From: Shinella sp. H4-D48
Lineage (GTDB): Bacteria > Pseudomonadota > Alphaproteobacteria > Rhizobiales > Rhizobiaceae
Assembly (NCBI RefSeq): GCF_022637395.1
Contig: NZ_CP093337.1
Coordinates: 1 to 64,000 of the forward strand
DNA: 64,000 nucleotides
Reading direction: 5' to 3'
Within the stretch, counting starts at the first letter, position 1; every line of letters starts with the position of its first letter. Shown here one piece after another: positions 62,201-64,000 of the stretch. Both the position numbers and the translations under genes were made by a program. Below the pieces are notes generated by a model that did no database searches, was not told the origin of the DNA, and saw only the letters and a list, made by a program, of their open reading frames with translations.

Positions 62201-64000
62201 AGCTTGGCGAGATTGATCTCGATGCCGTCGCGGTGCTTCAGCTCCATGTCATGCAGCAGCACGCGCCGCTGCTCACCGTCGAGACCGACGACGGTCAGGT
62301 CATGGGTCTGCTCGCTGATGACGTTGAAACCGAGATTTTCAAGCAGCGGCACGCGACGGGAGAGCGAGACCGGCTCGTCGGCATGGAAGATCTTCAGCTC
62401 GACGGAGCTGAGATTGGTGTTCCAGGCCTTGCGGTAGAAGGCGATGCTGATCGGGTTGTCGGCGGTCGCGGTTGTGATGAGCGCGAGGTCCGCATGGGCT
62501 TCGGCGGGTGTGAAGTCCTCCTGATAGCCGCGATCGGCAATCAGCCTGAGACCGTCCCTGTTGGACAGCGCCTCGAAGCGGTCCGTCCAGCGCGTCGCGA
62601 TCTCGCGCACGGCCTGTTCGAGCTTGTTCTGCGCGATGCGCGGCGTCTTGCCGCCGGAGCGGCCGATGATGAAATGCACGCGCGCGAGGCCGCCTTCCGG
62701 GAAGGCCGGATAATAGGCGGAGACGCGGCCATCGTAGGCCGACTTCAGGTAGTTGCCGATCTTCTCGCGCACATCCGAATCATATTGCTCGCGCGGCACA
62801 TAGACGATGACGGAGACGAAGCGGTCGAAGCGGTCGATGCGCGGCAGGACGCGGATGCGCGGCCGGTCGGACAGTTCGTTGATCTGTTCGCAGAAGGTGG
62901 CGAGCAGGCCGGTATCGATCTGGAAGAGATCGTCGCGCGGATAGGATTCCAGCGTGTTCATCAGCATCTTGCCGGAATGGCTCTTCGGGTCGTAGCCGAA
63001 ATGCTCAACGACATGTTCCACCTTGGAGCGCAGCAGCGGGATCTGGCTGGCGGCGTGGGTATAGGCGGTGGAGGTGAACAGGCCGACGATACGCAATTCG
63101 CCGATGACCTTGCCCTTCTCATCGAAGCGCTTGAGCCCGATATAGTCCATGTAGGCGCGCCGGTGCACGACGGACTTGGCGTTGGCCTTGGTGACGATGA
63201 GGAAGTCCGGTCCTTCGAGGAATTCGAGGATCTCCGGTGTCGTCGTCACGGCATCCTTGCCGAGGCGCAGCACGCGCACATCGGGATCGGCCAGAATGCC
63301 GAGGCCTTCGCCGCCCCGCTCCACGGTCGCATCCGCACCCTTGCCGGAATAGCTGTATTCCCGCATGCCGAGGAAGGTGAAGTTGTTGCCGCGCAGCCAG
63401 TCGAGGAAAGCGAGCGCTTCGCTCTTTCCGGGTTTTTCCCTGGCAAAGCGCTCCAGATCGCTTCTCATGCCGTCGAGCTTTTCCAGCATGGCCGGCCAGT
63501 CGTCCACGGCGAGGTGAACCTGATTGAGAACATGCCTCACCCGCTCTGTAAGGGCCGCGGCTTCCGCCGGCGACATTTCCGGCAGGTGAATCTCGATATG
63601 GCTGACGCGCTGGCCGGGCTCGCTCGGCTCGTCCGGTGAAAACAGCTTCGGCGCGGCACCGGGTGCCACAACGAGAATGGGGTGGATCGCCAGAAGAATG
63701 TCGCGATAGCTGCTGGTCACCTCGCCCATCACCGAATCGTACAGGAACGGCTGGTTGCGGTCTGTGACGGCAAGAACGGAAACCGGCTGGCCCTGCGGCT
63801 TCACGTCCGGCAAGGTGGTGACGGTCACGCGCGGGGCAGTGCCGTCCCAGGCTTCCAGCTCGCCCATGGCATGGGCGGAAGCAACGGCCAGCATCGCGCC
63901 GGTATAGTGGTCAAGATCGTCCTTGCTGGCGCGTCCAAAAAGGATGTCCGGGTTCAGTGTTTTCGCGCCGAGGGCTGCGGCAGCGGCCTTGGCGGCCTCG
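59257..64000 (-). CDS. gdhB: NAD-specific glutamate dehydrogenase, 180-kDa class, 5' end outside
   Basis: About 1,580 residues are visible; the frame is open to the window edge with NPDILFGRASKDDLDHYTG still in the family, so only some 15-20 residues are missing. Regions seen: regulatory N-terminal half with ACT-like segments, the catalytic core with VPVGAKGGFYPKQLP and GVGDMSGDVFGNGMLLS (NAD site), and a helical C-terminal part. It deaminates glutamate to 2-oxoglutarate and ammonium. An internal ATG at 63894 is not the start. The gene name follows rhizobial usage; an alternative label is gdh2. Confidence 0.93.
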   Translation of the reverse strand, partial: EAAKAAAAALGAKTLNPDILFGRASKDDLDHYTGAMLAVASAHAMGELEAWDGTAPRVTVTTLPDVKPQGQPVSVLAVTDRNQPFLYDSVMGEVTSSYRDILLAIHPILVVAPGAAPKLFSPDEPSEPGQRVSHIEIHLPEMSPAEAAALTERVRHVLNQVHLAVDDWPAMLEKLDGMRSDLERFAREKPGKSEALAFLDWLRGNNFTFLGMREYSYSGKGADATVERGGEGLGILADPDVRVLRLGKDAVTTTPEILEFLEGPDFLIVTKANAKSVVHRRAYMDYIGLKRFDEKGKVIGELRIVGLFTSTAYTHAASQIPLLRSKVEHVVEHFGYDPKSHSGKMLMNTLESYPRDDLFQIDTGLLATFCEQINELSDRPRIRVLPRIDRFDRFVSVIVYVPREQYDSDVREKIGNYLKSAYDGRVSAYYPAFPEGGLARVHFIIGRSGGKTPRIAQNKLEQAVREIATRWTDRFEALSNRDGLRLIADRGYQEDFTPAEAHADLALITTATADNPISIAFYRKAWNTNLSSVELKIFHADEPVSLSRRVPLLENLGFNVISEQTHDLTVVGLDGEQRRVLLHDMELKHRDGIEINLAKLRPMLEEAFLAAWHGEVDDDALNRLIITAGLSAREIMALRTYSRYLRQTGIAYSQGYIADTLNKYPAIAAGLFRLFDARLDPKLSERQRDKKSTDAAATIEDALANVPSLDEDRILRRYVNALQATLRTNYFQHDADGKPRKTLAIKLDPKALDGLPEPRPFREIFVYGAEVEGVHLRFGKVARGGLRWSDRAQDYRTEVLGLVKAQQVKNAVIVPVGAKGGFYPKQLPAGGSRDAVFKAGTEAYKTYIRTLLSVTDNIVGQDVVPPADTVRLDGDDPYFVVAADKGTATFSDTANGLAQEAGFWLDDAFASGGSAGYDHKKMGITARGAWETVKRHFREMNIDIQKTPFTVAGVGDMSGDVFGNGMLLSRKIRLVAAFDHRDIFIDPNPDTDTSFAERRRMFNLPRSSWQDYDRSVLSKGAMIIPRTEKSVTLTPEAMAVIGIDKAKATPFEIMTAILKAPVDLLWFGGIGTYIRGQNETDAEVGDRANDAIRIVGEDVRAKVIGEGANLGVTQRGRIAFGLKGGRSNSDAIDNSAGVNSSDVEVNIKIALASAMRDERLARAKRNVLLASMTDEVAELVLRNNYLQSLAISLTERQGTANRASLTRLMDRLEAAGHLNRKVETLPDDRTLAERYQAGKPLTRPEIGVLLSYAKLVLFDELIHTGLPDDPYFEPTLAGYFPAKMQKAYADDIRSHRLRREIVATILANEVINRGGPAFINGLTDGTGFGPADAVKAAVIARDGYGLPALYAGVDALDNQVSGEVQNELYEEIGRIYATLTSLLLTTGAVSGPLDQAIHKLKQALKQLRPHLSTLVSDAAGDEARRRAHAYEDEGVPADLAAEITALSMLTFVPEVMLIATATGDTLSKTAQAFAGISGTLNIGRLLAAAGRIPTGDLYEALALQRSLTDIANARRDLTSAVLTRHKGDKAPLAAWQQSEKERLSRVTANLSALTETGEATLAKVSVAAGILSDLAQERVK

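Noticed and set aside
61579-63639. Open frame of 686 codons opposite gdhB
   Set aside because: Antisense shadow of the giant dehydrogenase; no recognisable domain and no supporting ribosome site.

Overview
The window looks like a stretch of a Rhizobiaceae (Rhizobium, Agrobacterium, Ensifer or Shinella type) primary chromosome around its replication origin. Evidence: high GC by eye; the alphaproteobacterial gene orders trpF-trpB-trpA-accD-folC, ppsR / hemE-hemJ-rho and mnmE-mnmG-rsmG-parA-parB; Rhizobiales families (DUF2852, DUF1013/TrcR, DUF1674, the giant NAD-glutamate dehydrogenase, intracellular PHA depolymerase). The genus cannot be fixed from sequence alone. No tRNA, rRNA, CRISPR, insertion sequence or prophage was seen. 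Coding is dense; only one gap exceeds 300 bases (31981-32386).

Layout. 1-9.5 kb: 3' part of addA, then trxA on plus; the minus-strand trpF-trpB-trpA-accD-folC run converging on trxA at a shared terminator; small membrane and metalloprotease genes and DUF2852. 9.5-11 kb: phaZ. 11-21 kb: an accessory carbohydrate island with a ribose-type ABC transporter, zinc alcohol dehydrogenase, FucU-type mutarotase, L-fucose/L-galactose-type aldo-keto reductase, a GntR regulator with two winged helices, a decayed mannitol-dehydrogenase-family gene, and an aldolase plus aldehyde dehydrogenase pair. Two near-identical promoter/operator elements (15840-15870 and 17503-17533) tie the transporter and reductase operons together. 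21-32 kb: nitroreductase, gyrB, the tim44-mltA-smr-xre operon, fxsA, secB, and ppsR-maf-aroE-coaE-dnaQ. 32.0-32.4 kb: the probable chromosomal origin between ppsR and hemE, with DnaA boxes, GANTC sites and an AT-rich segment. 32-41 kb: hemE-hemJ, rho, mnmE-mnmG-rsmG-parA-parB. 41-64 kb: leuS-lptE-holA, yggS, prpE, trcR, acsA, an SdhAF4-like gene, htpX, rsmB, a heparinase-like gene, purH, an MFS transporter and the giant gdh (5' end outside).

How it works together. Six parS-like 16-mers (consensus TGTTTCACGTGAAACA, each one mismatch off) lie between 30.5 and 51.8 kb around the origin and parAB, so this is the chromosome's origin and segregation centromere zone; three of the sites are written into coding sequence (aroE, rsmG, prpE). 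The main novelty candidate is the carbohydrate island set into this otherwise conserved core. FucU, the aldo-keto reductase, an L-galactonate/L-idonate-dehydrogenase-like enzyme and a relic tagaturonate/fructuronate-reductase-like gene suggest an L-galactose or L-fucose oxidative route that has been rewired or is decaying. That assignment is inference.
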